Shown here: one piece after another, positions 36,959-46,602 of the stretch
Layout: every line of letters starts with the position of its first letter
Position numbering within the stretch: the stretch's first letter is position 1
NCBI RefSeq assembly: GCF_000016065.1
Contig: NC_009092.1
Coordinates: 2,356,001-2,420,000 of the forward strand
Direction: 5' to 3'
Source of the DNA: Shewanella loihica PV-4
Lineage (GTDB): Bacteria > Pseudomonadota > Gammaproteobacteria > Enterobacterales > Shewanellaceae
Length of the DNA: 64,000 nt
Notes under the pieces: model-generated
Told to the model about the DNA's origin: nothing
The model's database searches: none
What the model saw: the letters and a program-made list of their open reading frames with translations, nothing else
Translations under genes and position numbers: made by a program

Positions 36959-37597
36959 GTGAAACGTTCAATCGTCAAAAATGCTAGCTTATTGGGGTTA
37001 TTCGCCCTCCTGTGTACCGCCTTGGTGGCCCTGGTTAACCAGTTTACCTTCGAGCGGATCAAGCAGCAGCAAGATCTCGAGCTGATGCGCACCTTGCATC
37101 AGATCATCCCTGATGAGATGCATGACAACGCGCTTATTGAGCACTGCATCCTGATCCAGGACGCCGATGTGCTGGGCATAGATGAGCCCCTGCCCGCCTA
37201 CATCGCCAGCCAAGGCGGTGAGCCGGTAGCCATCGCCATGGAAACCGTCGCGCCAGACGGCTACAACGGTCAGATTAAGCTGATCGTCGCCATCGATGCC
37301 AAGGGCGAGGTTCTTGGCGTGCGAACGCTCAACCATAACGAGACGCCGGGCCTTGGGGATAAGATCGATCTGCGTAAGTCTTCCTGGGTACTCGGCTTTA
37401 AGGGCCAGAGTATTCAGGGCGAGCAAGATAAGCGCTGGGCGGTGAAGAAAGATGGCGGTCAGTTTGATCAGTTTACCGGCGCCACCATCACGCCAAGGGC
37501 CTATGTCGGCGCCGTCAAGCGCACCCTGGCCTATTTCAATGCCAACCAGCAGACCCTGTTAAACCGCCCTGCCAACTGTGAGGTCCAGTATGAGTAA
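36959..37597 (+). CDS. rsxG: Rsx/Rnf complex subunit G
   Basis: A 212-residue subunit with one N-terminal membrane helix (residues ~9-28) and a periplasmic FMN-binding domain. The flavin-attachment threonine lies in [16 protein letters not shown] near residue 175, where the usual SGAT is TGAT. I chose a GTG start at 36959 after CAGGAG; a longer frame from 36875 would run inside rsxD and add 28 residues not found in the family. It overlaps rsxE by eight bases. Confidence 0.93.
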   Translation: MKRSIVKNASLLGLFALLCTALVALVNQFTFERIKQQQDLELMRTLHQIIPDEMHDNALIEHCILIQDADVLGIDEPLPAYIASQGGEPVAIAMETVAPDGYNGQIKLIVAIDAKGEVLGVRTLNHNETPGLGDKIDLRKSSWVLGFKGQSIQGEQDKRWAVKKDGGQFDQFTGATITPRAYVGAVKRTLAYFNANQQTLLNRPANCEVQYE

Positions 37598-38288
37598 CTA
37601 TCGTGATATCGCCTGGCAAGGACTGTGGAAGAATAATCCGGGCCTAGTACAGCTCCTGGGCCTGTGTCCACTGCTGGCGGTCACCGCTACACTAACCAAC
37701 GCCATAGGCCTTGGGTTAGCCACGCTTGTTGTGCTGGTCGGCTCCAACGTGCTGGTCTCTCTGGTGCGAGAGTTTGTGCCCAAAGAGATCCGCATCCCCG
37801 TATTTGTGATGATCATCGCCGCGCTGGTGACCTGTGTGCAGCTGCTGATCAACGCCTATGCCTATGGCCTCTATCTGTCACTGGGGATCTTCCTGCCGCT
37901 TATCGTCACCAACTGTGTCATCATTGGCCGCGCCGAGGCCTTCGCCTCACGCAACAGCGTGGTTAAGGCGGCGTTCGATGGCCTGATGATGGGACTGGGC
38001 TTCACCCTGGTGCTCATGCTGTTAGGCGCTTGCCGCGAGATCTTGGGCCAGGGCACACTGTTTGACGGTGCCGATCTGCTGCTTGGCGACTGGGCTAAAG
38101 GGCTAACGATTCATCTCTGGCAGGTGGATACCAACTTCCTGCTGGCCATGCTGCCGCCCGGCGCCTTTATCGCCATGGGCTTTCTTATCGCCATCAAGAA
38201 CATGATCGACAAGCAGCTCGAGGCGCGTAAACCCGCCTTAGAGGCCGCACCAGCCGTCACCCGCGCACGCATTACCAAGGTGAGTTAA
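37590..38288 (+). CDS. rsxE: Rsx/Rnf complex subunit E
   Basis: A 232-residue integral membrane subunit, paralogous to RsxA, with six helices. [18 protein letters not shown] and [23 protein letters not shown] hold the paired cysteines for the intramembrane cluster. The ATG at 37590 gives [18 protein letters not shown], equal in length to E. coli RsxE; a GTG four codons upstream is less likely. The stop is three bases before nth. Confidence 0.96.
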   Translation: MSNYRDIAWQGLWKNNPGLVQLLGLCPLLAVTATLTNAIGLGLATLVVLVGSNVLVSLVREFVPKEIRIPVFVMIIAALVTCVQLLINAYAYGLYLSLGIFLPLIVTNCVIIGRAEAFASRNSVVKAAFDGLMMGLGFTLVLMLLGACREILGQGTLFDGADLLLGDWAKGLTIHLWQVDTNFLLAMLPPGAFIAMGFLIAIKNMIDKQLEARKPALEAAPAVTRARITKVS

Positions 38289-38291
38289 GTT

Positions 38292-38933
38292 ATGAATACC
38301 GAGAAGCGCCGCAAGATCCTGGAGATCTTTCGCGACAACAACCCTAAGCCAGAAACCGAGCTTAACTTCTCCTCTCCCTTCGAGCTGCTGGTTGCCGTCA
38401 CCCTGTCGGCCCAGGCCACGGACGTGAGCGTCAACAAGGCCACCGACAAGTTATTTCCCGTCGCAAATACCGCCCAAGCCATCTATGACCTAGGCGTCGA
38501 GGGGCTCAAAGACTATATCAAGACCATAGGCCTGTATAACAACAAGGCAATCAACGTCATCAAGGCGTGCGAGATCTTGCTGGAGAAGCACGGCGGCGAG
38601 GTGCCCGAAGACAGAGAGGCGCTCGAAGCCCTGCCTGGCGTGGGTCGTAAGACGGCCAACGTAGTATTAAACACCGCCTTCGGCTGGCCGACCATTGCCG
38701 TCGATACCCATATCTTTCGCGTCGCCAACCGCACCAAGTTTGCCATGGGCAAGAATGTGGATCAGGTGGAGCAGAAGATGTTAAAGGTAGTACCAGCCGA
38801 ATTTAAGGTAGATGTGCACCACTGGTTTATTCTTCACGGCCGTTATACCTGTGTCGCCCGTAAGCCGAGATGCGGTAGCTGTTTAATAGAAGAGCACTGC
38901 GAGTTTAAAGAGAAGGTCTATCCAGACGAATAG
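38292..38933 (+). CDS. nth: Endonuclease III
   Basis: A 213-residue DNA glycosylase/AP lyase that removes oxidised pyrimidines. The helix-hairpin-helix is LPGVGRKTANVV with the catalytic lysine; the catalytic aspartate follows in VDTHIFRV. The C-terminal 4Fe-4S cluster is formed by CVARKPRCGSCLIEEHC. It is the last gene of the rsx operon, as in E. coli, three bases after rsxE, and is closed by a terminator at 39017. Confidence 0.98.
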   Translation: MNTEKRRKILEIFRDNNPKPETELNFSSPFELLVAVTLSAQATDVSVNKATDKLFPVANTAQAIYDLGVEGLKDYIKTIGLYNNKAINVIKACEILLEKHGGEVPEDREALEALPGVGRKTANVVLNTAFGWPTIAVDTHIFRVANRTKFAMGKNVDQVEQKMLKVVPAEFKVDVHHWFILHGRYTCVARKPRCGSCLIEEHCEFKEKVYPDE

Positions 38934-39016
38934 GCGTTCAGGCTTGAGCTAATACTTGAGCAATCTCTTTAGCAAATACTTAAGCAAACTCTTGAATAAA
39001 AATAAGCTCTCAAAGG

Positions 39017-39043
39017 AAAAAAGCCGCAGATGCGGCTTTTTTC
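39017..39043 (+). terminator. Intrinsic terminator of the rsx-nth operon
   Basis: AAAAGCCGCA and TGCGGCTTTT pair around a GA centre and are followed by a T-run. Confidence 0.9.
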
Positions 39044-39235
39044 AGGCTCAGTAGCGAGGGGTCGCTGCTGAGCTATACCTATCACGGTAAGTAAGTGATC
39101 AGAAATAGCACGGGAAAAACGTTCGAGAACAAGGCAGCATTTTTTGATAAGTAGTTATTCTACAATCACAAATGATAACACCGTTATCGGACGTTTTAAC
39201 ACGCTAGAGTGATCAGTTATTTACTACGATTGGTA

Positions 39236-39319
39236 TCAAAACATACAGACAAAAAACACGGATAGAAACAGTGCTATGGTGGCCGTTAATCCCAGGGCCA
39301 TTTTCAATTCGTTTGGCAT
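39236..39319 (-). CDS. ynhF: YnhF-like single-pass small membrane protein (27 residues)
   Basis: On the minus strand an ATG at 39319 is preceded by a strong AGAGGAG site seven bases away and opens a 27-codon frame ending at TGA (39236). The peptide starts MPNELKMALGLTATIALFL and ends SVFFVCMF: a short polar head followed by one membrane helix. This layout, and the ELK-x-x-L-x-x-T pattern, resemble E. coli YnhF (29 residues). Its function is unknown. It is encoded alone between nth and gloA. Apart from it and the terminator at 39017, I see nothing in 38934-39524. Confidence 0.7.
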   Translation of the reverse strand: MPNELKMALGLTATIALFLSVFFVCMF

Positions 39320-39524
39320 CGACAACTCCTCTAGTAACCAAGCTCAATTATCTCAGCCATCCGGGTTAACACCAGTGACATCACCCCATTCTGTGACAGG
39401 GATCATGGCGATTTACACCTGTTATTCCCAGGCTGTCATGGGATAAGCAAACCGATAGCACAGATTTAAATGGCGGATAAATAAGGTATACTTGAGCCTA
39501 GCATTCCCCTAAAAAGAGGTCCTT

Positions 39525-39935
39525 ATGGCACAACTTTTACACACCATGCTGAGGGTCGGCAATCTCGATCGTAGCATACATTTTTACACCGAGATCCTGG
39601 GCATGAAGCTGCTGCGCAAGTCCGAGAATCCAGAATACCGCTATACCCTGGCCTTCGTTGGCTTCGACGAAGAGGCGACTGGCGCCGCTGTGGTCGAGCT
39701 CACCTACAACTGGGACACGGACAAGTATGATCTCGGCACCGGCTTTGGTCATCTGGCCATTGGCGAAGAGGATATCTACAGTCGCTGCGCCGCCATCGAA
39801 GCCGCCGGTGGTAAGGTGACCCGTCAGCCTGGCCCGGTTGCCGGTGGCACCACTGAGATAGCCTTCGTGGAAGACCCTGATGGCTACAAGATTGAGTTCA
39901 TTCAAATGAAATCTGCCCAGCACGGCTTAGGCTAA
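39525..39935 (+). CDS. gloA: Lactoylglutathione lyase (glyoxalase I)
   Basis: A 136-residue metalloenzyme that isomerises the hemithioacetal of methylglyoxal and glutathione. It shows [28 protein letters not shown] with the first metal histidine (His6), the metal glutamate in VVELTYNW, the second histidine in GFGHLAI and the last glutamate in YKIEFIQ: the Ni/Co-type H-E-H-E set. Length matches the E. coli enzyme. The site AAAGAGG precedes the ATG. It is monocistronic and ends at a terminator shared with the convergent TonB-dependent receptor. Confidence 0.97.
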   Translation: MAQLLHTMLRVGNLDRSIHFYTEILGMKLLRKSENPEYRYTLAFVGFDEEATGAAVVELTYNWDTDKYDLGTGFGHLAIGEEDIYSRCAAIEAAGGKVTRQPGPVAGGTTEIAFVEDPDGYKIEFIQMKSAQHGLG

Positions 39936-39950
39936 TCTTGATACTCACAT

Positions 39951-39978
39951 AAAAAAAAGCGCCCTAGGGCGCTTTTTT
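39951..39978. terminator. Bidirectional terminator between gloA and the TonB-dependent receptor
   Basis: AAAAAAGCGCCC and GGGCGCTTTTTT form a perfect stem with a TA centre and T/A tracts on both strands. Confidence 0.92.
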
Positions 39979-39993
39979 ATTTCCAACTGCTCG

Positions 39994-42504
39994 TTAGAAC
40001 TTAACGGTTACACCGCCGTAGATCTGACGACCGATAGTGTCGTAAACCTCAGGCACTGTGCCTGCTTCGTTACCACTTGCCACCATCACTGGCTTCTCGT
40101 CGGTGAAGTTCTTCACGCCTAGACTTGCCGTAATGCTGTCGTTGATGTGGTACATACCCGAGATGTTGTGGTACAGCACTGAATCAACTGTGTCACCATA
40201 GTTGATGTCATCCATCTCACCGATAAAGCGGTTAGAGTACATCAGACTCCAGTCACCCTGGCCGGCCTTCACGCTGAAGTTGTTCTTCACCTTAGCGTAA
40301 CCACCGAACATGCCGCCGATGGTGCCGGTGTAGTCGATGCCATCCTGTTCAAACTCGAGCAGGTAGGTCAGATCGTTGCTGATGCTCCAATCCAGACCCA
40401 GGCCTTCGAAACGGTAAGCTAGGTTAAAGTCGATACCACTTGTGTCTTGATAACCCACGTTGGTTAGCGGGTTAGTCAGGTTCTCCAGGTTACCGTCAGG
40501 GGTAATACCAAAGGTTTCACAAGCTGTAGTATCACCAGCGTGACAAGCATTCAGACCCGCTTGAACGTCCAGACGCGAGATGGCGTCTTTGATCTTGAAG
40601 CGCCAGTAGTCCAGCGTCAGTGACATGCCGTCGATATAGCTTGGCGAGTACACCAGACCAGCTGTGTAAGACTCTGAAGACTCAGCCTTCAGATCGGGAT
40701 CTGAGGTGTAGTTCACCAAGATCTGTGGGTCTTGCTCGTTGCCCCAAGGATCGTCTAGGTAGTCGTATGACCCCACGTTACCACCGAACAGCTCGCTCAC
40801 GTTTGGCGCGCGGAAACCGGTTGCCGCTACGGCGCGAAGCATAAGGTCATCGGTTGCCTCATAGGTCAAACCTATCTTCCAGGTCGATGCGTTACCAAAA
40901 GTTGAGTAGTCATCGAAACGCAGCGCAAATTCACCGGTCAGCTTGTCGGTGAAAGGTACACTCACCTCTTGATAGACAGACACCACGCTGTAGCTACCAT
41001 CGGTAGGATCTTGCTGGGCTGCTGTGCCTTCACCGGCAACGATCACTGGATCTGGATTGTAGTAACCGCTGTCATGGCGATACTCGGCGCCAATCGCATA
41101 GGCCACTGGGCCCGCTTCCAGGTCAAAGGCTTCGCCGCTGATCACGCCTGATACTATGTGCTGCTCGTTACCGCCGGTAGTGCTTTCCAGGTAGCTGATG
41201 TCGTCGACGATAGCTTGAGACAGTGGGTCACCGCTGAACCAGGCATCCTGGTTGTCATAGACAGACTGCGCCATGTTCTTAGCGTTGATTGAGTTATGCA
41301 CCCAGGTCTCTGCCTTGTTCTTACCATAGGTGTAAGAAAGATCCCAGGCGATGCCAGTGTGAACATCGAATTCACCGGCCAGACCCGCTGAGACGCGCAG
41401 AGTGTCAGTGTCTTGCTCATAGATACGGTTACCCGCATCTGTGGTTCTTCTGCGATATTCGACGCGACCTTGGTCGTCAGGCGTGATGCCACCGGCAACC
41501 ATCTCGTCAGTTAGCGTGATGCAGTTACCAGTAGAAGTTGGCGTGCACACATCTAACATCACAGAGGCTGGCTGAGCCGCCATCATCTGCTCAGATTGAC
41601 GTTTGGTGTAAAGCAGGTCGCCGGTAAAGACGATTTCGTTCGCAAACTCCTGGGTCGCGTTGGCGAAGAAGCTGTAACGCTCGTTAGGCGTCTGTAGCCA
41701 GCTGTCCTGGGTAAAGTCATAACCTTCGGTGCGATCGACCCAGTTGCCGTTCTCGTCTTGTACCTTGCCGCCTAATGAGCCGGTTGGGATGAAGCTACTG
41801 GCGCCCTTCTCGACCCAGTCGCGATCTTTTTGCATCACGCCACCACGGTCTGAATAAGCCACACCAAAGGTATAGTTACCACCGTCGGTATTGAATCCGT
41901 AAAGCGCACTGATCTCAACGTTTTCGCCGTCGCCCTTGTCGGTCGCGCCGCCATTTATGTCCAGCTGGAAGCCTTCAAAATCTTTCTTGGTGATGATGTT
42001 CACCACACCGGCAATGGCGTCAGAACCATAAACCGCTGAGGCACCGTCTTTCAGGATCTCCACACGGGCGATCATCGCCACTGGGATAGTGTTCAGATCC
42101 ACTGCACTGTCGGCGCCCGAACCTGAGTTCACCATGCGGCGGCCATTTAACAGCACTAGCGTACGGCTTGCGCCCATACCTCGTAGATCCACCTGGGCGA
42201 CACCGTCGGCACCATTGTTAGTGGTGGAGCCTACTGCCATACCCGCCATGGCAGGTTGCGCCTGCAGGATCTCATCAACCGAGTTGTAACCCTCGGCGCG
42301 AATGGCACTGGCGTCGATTACGGTAACAGGTGAAGCCGTTTCCATGTCTTGACGTTGAATGCGTGAACCCGTTACCGCGATACGTTCAAAAGAGGCACTT
42401 TCTTCGGCAGCAACGGCATTGTTGGCAACAAAATATCCGCTGGTCGACACTGTCGCAATTAAACTTAATTTAACTGCCGCAGCTAATCTGCTTGTTTTAA
42501 TCAT
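39994..42504 (-). CDS. TonB-dependent outer-membrane receptor, substrate unknown
   Basis: An 836-residue receptor. The signal peptide spans residues 1-33 (LIATVSTSGYFVANNAVAA). A TonB-box-like FERIAVTGSRI follows, then the plug domain (residues ~55-165, with VDLRGMGASRTLVLLNGRRM and AVYGSDAIAGVVNIITKK). The rest is the 22-strand barrel with aromatic-rich strands, ending in IYGGVTVKF with C-terminal Phe for Bam recognition. This SRIxRxDxET subgroup is common in Shewanella and often imports peptides or carbohydrates, not iron chelates; the sequence does not settle it. It stands alone downstream of a 1.1-kb gap with a perfect CRP site 290 bp before the ATG. No Fur box is evident. Confidence 0.9.
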   Translation of the reverse strand: MIKTSRLAAAVKLSLIATVSTSGYFVANNAVAAEESASFERIAVTGSRIQRQDMETASPVTVIDASAIRAEGYNSVDEILQAQPAMAGMAVGSTTNNGADGVAQVDLRGMGASRTLVLLNGRRMVNSGSGADSAVDLNTIPVAMIARVEILKDGASAVYGSDAIAGVVNIITKKDFEGFQLDINGGATDKGDGENVEISALYGFNTDGGNYTFGVAYSDRGGVMQKDRDWVEKGASSFIPTGSLGGKVQDENGNWVDRTEGYDFTQDSWLQTPNERYSFFANATQEFANEIVFTGDLLYTKRQSEQMMAAQPASVMLDVCTPTSTGNCITLTDEMVAGGITPDDQGRVEYRRRTTDAGNRIYEQDTDTLRVSAGLAGEFDVHTGIAWDLSYTYGKNKAETWVHNSINAKNMAQSVYDNQDAWFSGDPLSQAIVDDISYLESTTGGNEQHIVSGVISGEAFDLEAGPVAYAIGAEYRHDSGYYNPDPVIVAGEGTAAQQDPTDGSYSVVSVYQEVSVPFTDKLTGEFALRFDDYSTFGNASTWKIGLTYEATDDLMLRAVAATGFRAPNVSELFGGNVGSYDYLDDPWGNEQDPQILVNYTSDPDLKAESSESYTAGLVYSPSYIDGMSLTLDYWRFKIKDAISRLDVQAGLNACHAGDTTACETFGITPDGNLENLTNPLTNVGYQDTSGIDFNLAYRFEGLGLDWSISNDLTYLLEFEQDGIDYTGTIGGMFGGYAKVKNNFSVKAGQGDWSLMYSNRFIGEMDDINYGDTVDSVLYHNISGMYHINDSITASLGVKNFTDEKPVMVASGNEAGTVPEVYDTIGRQIYGGVTVKF

Positions 42505-42793
42505 GTAGGTCTACTCCCTAATTCAATTTTTATTCGGCGCCGTTCTTTTATTTATTCAACGCTCGATTCGATACTCTCCTTTCACCCCAAATGCGTCAAT
42601 CCACCAATTTATTAACCAATGAAAAATAAAAGTTAATACAAAGTATTATTTAAGTAACAACGCAAGTTTAATATTTCACCCCGGAGAGTGAATAAGCATT
42701 CGCCTGGTTTAATTAACTAGAAAATTTGATCCGAGCCAGTGTTTTACTCGGCAATAGTTGCAACACAATCACAACGCACACAAAAGACAAAAG

Positions 42794-42809
42794 TGTGACC
42801 ATTATCACA
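42794..42809. promoter_or_regulatory. Consensus CRP binding site upstream of the TonB-dependent receptor
   Basis: TGTGACCATTATCACA has both perfect CRP half-sites, TGTGA and TCACA, with the required six-base spacer, in an A/T-rich context. It lies 290 bases upstream of the receptor start (transcribed leftwards). No gene begins to its right before 43600, so the receptor is the only apparent target. The distance implies a long leader or a distal promoter. Confidence 0.8.
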
Positions 42810-43393
42810 AAATAACGGTCTAAACACTTGTTTCAATCTGGCGTTTTTACGCCGCAGGCACATAAACACGCCACCATTAACAAATCCGCCGACCTGAGCC
42901 TTAAATGAATAAGGATGCTGAGCGATGATTAGACTTGCTTGTTACAATATTTTACAAACGCGCAGAAAAGCAGCGTTAGTTAACTTATCTCTCTACCTAG
43001 CTTCCACCCCGTTCAATTAAATCAATCACTGACTTAACGCATTTAATTTTAAGGAGTAACTAAGTGCGGAGTTAATAAATCGGATATAAATCAAACTTCA
43101 ATTTAAATGCACTCAATCTTTGTGGTAAATTAACAAAATCACCAACAAGTAGGCTTATTAAATTATATAAGTGTAATACTTTGTATCTTTTATTCCCTTA
43201 ACGGGAACTCTTTTAGCTTAAATTTCAAACGAAATAATACTGAAAAAGGATTCAGGAGTAGCTAGACAGCAACCGACTCGAATCACCGACCTGATTGCAT
43301 AGAAATTCGAGTGCGTCCCATGCAACGACAGAGTGACAGCAGCAAGATCATGACGCTCACGGCACACTCATGAAGACGTTATATTAGCGCCTT

Positions 43394-43471
43394 AGATTAA
43401 AGGCTTTGATTGAAGGTGTTGATTGAATGCTTTGATTGAAAGCTTTGATTAAAGGCTTTGATTAAATGTTC
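43394..43471. repeat. Six-copy 13-bp tandem repeat
   Basis: Six consecutive 13-bp units with consensus TGATTGAAGGCTT (variants TGATTAAAGGCTT, TGATTGAATGCTT) run from 43394 to 43471. They lie between the TonB-dependent receptor promoter region and the ruvB terminator. The rest of 42505-43609 is AT-rich, and apart from the CRP site and the terminator I see no gene in it. Confidence 0.85.
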
Positions 43472-43531
43472 AGACAGGGAGCTACTGAGTAGACAGCAAA
43501 ACAGTCGCATGTAGAGCCAATAGGTGACAAC

Positions 43532-43562
43532 AAAAAAGCGCAGTCTTTCGACCACGCTTTTT
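43532..43562 (-). terminator. Intrinsic terminator after ruvB
   Basis: On the minus strand AAAAAGCG-UG-GUC, loop GAAA, GAC-UG-CGCUUUUU forms a long stem with two internal G-U wobble pairs and ends in a U-run, 48 bases past the ruvB stop. Confidence 0.85.
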
Positions 43563-43609
43563 AACGCTCAACTCACTAATGTGAAAAATAATAACCGTTC
43601 GCCTAGCGA

Positions 43610-44623
43610 TTATTCCGGCTGGATCAGGTTGAAGTGCTGATAGGCTCTCGCCGTCGCGATACGCCCTCTTGGGGTGCGCTGGATGAAGCCTTGCTGGATC
43701 AGAAAGGGTTCGAGCACATCTTCGATAGTCTCACGCTCTTCGCCGATGGCCGCGGCCAGGTTATCCAGGCCCACAGGGCCGCCCATAAACTTATCTATGA
43801 TGGCCAGCAGCAGCTTACGGTCCATATAATCGAAGCCTTCGACATCCACATCCAGCATATCCAAAGCGCTCTCGGCGACCACCTTGTTGACCTCGCCATC
43901 GTGCTTCACCTCGGCGTAGTCTCGCACCCGTCTAAGCAAACGGTTAGCGATACGCGGCGTGCCGCGAGAACGTCTGGCGACCTCTACCGCGCCTTCTTGA
44001 TCGATCGGCAGCTCAAGCACCTTGGCCGAGCGCGTGACAATACTGCTAAGATCTTTGACGTTATAGAACTCGAGACGCAGGGGGATGCCAAAACGGGCAC
44101 GCAGCGGCGATGTCAGTGCGCCGGCGCGAGTAGTTGCACCAATCAGGGTAAAGGGAGGCAGCTCAAGCTTAATGGAGCGCGCCGCCGGGCCCTCGCCTAT
44201 CATGATATCCAGCTGATAGTCTTCCATCGCCGGGTAGAGGATCTCCTCCACCACAGGGCTAAGTCTGTGGATCTCGTCGATGAAGAGCACGTCACCGGCC
44301 TCGAGATTGGTAAGCAGGGCCGCGAGATCACCCGCCTTCTCCAGCACAGGGCCCGAGGTGGACTTGATGTTAACCCCCATCTCGTTGGCGACGATCATGG
44401 CGAGCGTGGTCTTACCCAGGCCTGGAGGTCCGTAGATCAACATATGATCAAGGGCCTCGCCGCGCTTCTGCGCCGCCTCGATAAACACCTTGAGCTGGGC
44501 TCTGGTATCGTCCTGGCCCGTGTACTCATCCAGCAGCTTAGGACGCATCGCCCTATCTATCTGCTCGTCCCGCTCCTCTGTGCCTTGGGGCTGGGCGTGA
44601 ACTAACCTATCGGCTTCAATCAT
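43610..44623 (-). CDS. ruvB: Holliday junction branch-migration ATPase
   Basis: A 337-residue AAA+ motor that drives branch migration with RuvA. Walker A is [12 protein letters not shown] near residue 64, Walker B is [10 protein letters not shown], sensor 1 lies in LIGATTRAG, and the RuvB-specific winged helix closes with RTPRGRIAT. It is the last gene of the ruvC-ruvA-ruvB cluster, 19 bases after ruvA. Confidence 0.98.
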   Translation of the reverse strand: MIEADRLVHAQPQGTEERDEQIDRAMRPKLLDEYTGQDDTRAQLKVFIEAAQKRGEALDHMLIYGPPGLGKTTLAMIVANEMGVNIKSTSGPVLEKAGDLAALLTNLEAGDVLFIDEIHRLSPVVEEILYPAMEDYQLDIMIGEGPAARSIKLELPPFTLIGATTRAGALTSPLRARFGIPLRLEFYNVKDLSSIVTRSAKVLELPIDQEGAVEVARRSRGTPRIANRLLRRVRDYAEVKHDGEVNKVVAESALDMLDVDVEGFDYMDRKLLLAIIDKFMGGPVGLDNLAAAIGEERETIEDVLEPFLIQQGFIQRTPRGRIATARAYQHFNLIQPE

Positions 44624-44642
44624 CTATTTCTCACTCTGAGCG

Positions 44643-45260
44643 CTAGAGCATCGATTTCAGCGATGCCTTGATCAAGGTTTCTGAATCCATGCCCTCTTCG
44701 AAGACACTGGACACCGCCTTACTGGCCTGTGCCGGCTTATATCCTAACGCCAAAAGCGCCGAGATGGCATCTTCTTCGGCAGTGTTAACCACAGGCGCAG
44801 GAGTATAGTTAGACTGCAACACAAACTCGCGCTCGTTGCCATGGGACGCTTCCATCAGGCTCTTAAGCTTGTCGCGCATCTCAACCAACAGACGCTCCGC
44901 AGTCTTCTTGCCGACACCCGGCAGCTTAACCAGGGTTGCGATATCGTCATGCTCGACGCATTTCACAAATTCGCCCGCCGTCATGCCAGAGAGTATGGTC
45001 AGTGCCAGCTTAGGACCGACGCCATTGGTCTTGATCAGCAGCCTGAACAGCGCCCTCTCCTGCTTGGTGATGAAACCGTACAGCAGCTGGGCATCTTCAC
45101 GCACCACGAAGTGGGTGTAGATCACCGCCTCTTGGTTTAATTCTGGCAATTCGTAAAAACTGGTGAGCGGCATCTGCACCTCATAGCCGACACCGCCAGT
45201 TTCAATCAGCACCTCGGGCGCCTGCTTCTCGACGAGTAATCCCCGTAAACGACCTATCAT
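44643..45260 (-). CDS. ruvA: Holliday junction DNA-binding subunit
   Basis: A 205-residue tetrameric junction-binding protein. [20 protein letters not shown] is the N-terminal OB domain; two helix-hairpin-helix motifs are seen in [16 protein letters not shown] and [16 protein letters not shown]; a flexible linker leads to the RuvB-binding domain (residues ~158-205). The ATG overlaps the ruvC stop by four bases. Confidence 0.98.
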   Translation of the reverse strand: MIGRLRGLLVEKQAPEVLIETGGVGYEVQMPLTSFYELPELNQEAVIYTHFVVREDAQLLYGFITKQERALFRLLIKTNGVGPKLALTILSGMTAGEFVKCVEHDDIATLVKLPGVGKKTAERLLVEMRDKLKSLMEASHGNEREFVLQSNYTPAPVVNTAEEDAISALLALGYKPAQASKAVSSVFEEGMDSETLIKASLKSML

Positions 45261-45778
45261 CTATATCTTCCGTAAGTTCTCACGCTAGCCTTACCGCCCA
45301 TGGCGATAAGACTCTGATATGTGTGGAAATGGCACAGGGCAACGCCTAACGCATCGGCTGCATCGGCCTGTGGCGCCGCCGGCAACTTGAGGATCTGTTG
45401 CACCATGTGCTGTACCTGACTCTTCTGCGCCCGTCCCGTGCCGACTACGGCATTCTTGATCTGGGTCGCCGAATATTCGGCCACCGGCAATTGAGCATTG
45501 GTGGCGGCGACGATGGCCGCCCCCCGCGCCTGACCGAGCTTTAACGCCGAATCGGCATTCTTCGCCAGAAACACCCGCTCGATGGCAAATTCGTCCGGCT
45601 GGTATTGGCGAATGATCTCGCTTATCCCGTCGAAAATCACCTTGAGCCGGGAAGGCAGATCATCGGATTGGGTACGAATACAGCCGCTGCCCAGGTAGAT
45701 CTGCTGCCTGCCCTGGCACTGGATCACCCCATAGCCTGTGATCCGCGAGCCGGGATCCACCCCCAAGATTATCGGCAT
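45257..45778 (-). CDS. ruvC: Holliday junction resolvase
   Basis: A 173-residue RNase H-fold resolvase. The catalytic acidic residues lie in [14 protein letters not shown] (first Asp), [11 protein letters not shown] (Glu) and [11 protein letters not shown] (last Asp residues). Length is normal. It starts seven bases after the yebC stop and overlaps ruvA by four bases, so yebC-ruvC-ruvA-ruvB is one likely operon. I see no LexA box between yebC and ruvC. Confidence 0.98.
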   Translation of the reverse strand: MPIILGVDPGSRITGYGVIQCQGRQQIYLGSGCIRTQSDDLPSRLKVIFDGISEIIRQYQPDEFAIERVFLAKNADSALKLGQARGAAIVAATNAQLPVAEYSATQIKNAVVGTGRAQKSQVQHMVQQILKLPAAPQADAADALGVALCHFHTYQSLIAMGGKASVRTYGRYR

Positions 45779-45785
45779 AGTCTGC

Positions 45786-46532
45786 CTATTCGAGGCTGGC
45801 TAAGATCTCATCGGAGATCTCGGCATTATGATAGACCTCTTGTACATCGTCGTGATCTTCAAGGTTATCGATGAGACGCAGGAATTTAGGCGCCGTCTCG
45901 GCATCCAGCTCAGCCTTAGTCGATGGCACCATGGTCACCTCGGCGTTAACCGCGTCGAGACCGGCGGCATCCAGTGCATCCTTAACCGTACCAAAGGCCT
46001 CAGGCGTGGTGTAGACATCGATAGAGGTATCATCATTGGTCACCACATCTTCGGCGCCGGCGTCGAGCGCCGCATCCATGATGGTGTCTTCATCGCTGCC
46101 TTCGGCGTAAGAGATCACGCCACGCTTCTCGAACAGATAAGCTACAGAGCCATCTGTGCCTAGGTTACCGCCCGACTTGCTAAAGGCGTTACGCACGCCT
46201 GAAACGGTACGGTTACGGTTGTCTGTCATGGTCTCGACCATCACGGCGGTGCCGCCCGGACCATAACCTTCATACATGATGGTTTCTAGCACCTGACCGT
46301 CTAGCTCACCGGCGCCGCGCTTGATGGCGCGCTCGACCGTGTCGCGGGTCATGTTATTTGACAGCGCCTTATCGATTGCCGCCCTGAGTCTCGGGTTTGA
46401 ATCGGGATCCGAGCCGCCTTCTCTGGCCGCTACCGTGAGTTCGCGAATGAATTTGGTGAAGAGTTTACCGCGTTTGGCGTCTTGTGCCGCCTTGCGGTGC
46501 TTGATGTTGGCCCATTTACTGTGACCGGCCAT
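45786..46532 (-). CDS. yebC: YebC/PmpR-family protein
   Basis: A 248-residue protein of the YebC/TACO1 family, recognised by [23 protein letters not shown] at its start ([12 protein letters not shown] signature) and by the acidic [14 protein letters not shown] and [11 protein letters not shown] regions. The family was annotated as transcriptional regulators; recent work on relatives points to a role in translating difficult peptide motifs. Position upstream of ruvC is conserved in gammaproteobacteria. Confidence 0.96.
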   Translation of the reverse strand: MAGHSKWANIKHRKAAQDAKRGKLFTKFIRELTVAAREGGSDPDSNPRLRAAIDKALSNNMTRDTVERAIKRGAGELDGQVLETIMYEGYGPGGTAVMVETMTDNRNRTVSGVRNAFSKSGGNLGTDGSVAYLFEKRGVISYAEGSDEDTIMDAALDAGAEDVVTNDDTSIDVYTTPEAFGTVKDALDAAGLDAVNAEVTMVPSTKAELDAETAPKFLRLIDNLEDHDDVQEVYHNAEISDEILASLE

Positions 46533-46560
46533 AGGGACTCCTTATTCGAGTTTGCCTCGA

Positions 46561-46585
46561 AAAAGCCGAGCAAGATGCTCGGCTT
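46561..46585 (-). terminator. Intrinsic terminator after aspS
   Basis: AAGCCGAGCA and TGCTCGGCTT pair around a three-base loop; on the minus strand the stem is followed by five U. It lies 17 bases past the aspS stop and separates aspS from yebC. Confidence 0.8.
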
Positions 46586-46602
46586 ATTGGTTCAATCTTG
46601 AT

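Noticed and set aside
39395..39425. Possible CRP site upstream of gloA (TGTGACAGGGATCATG)
   Set aside because: The second half-site is TCATG, not TCACA, and the position before gloA is not compelling, unlike the exact site at 42794.
43634..44605. 323-codon open frame opposite ruvB
   Set aside because: It is the shadow of an intact ruvB, with no ribosome site or known domain.
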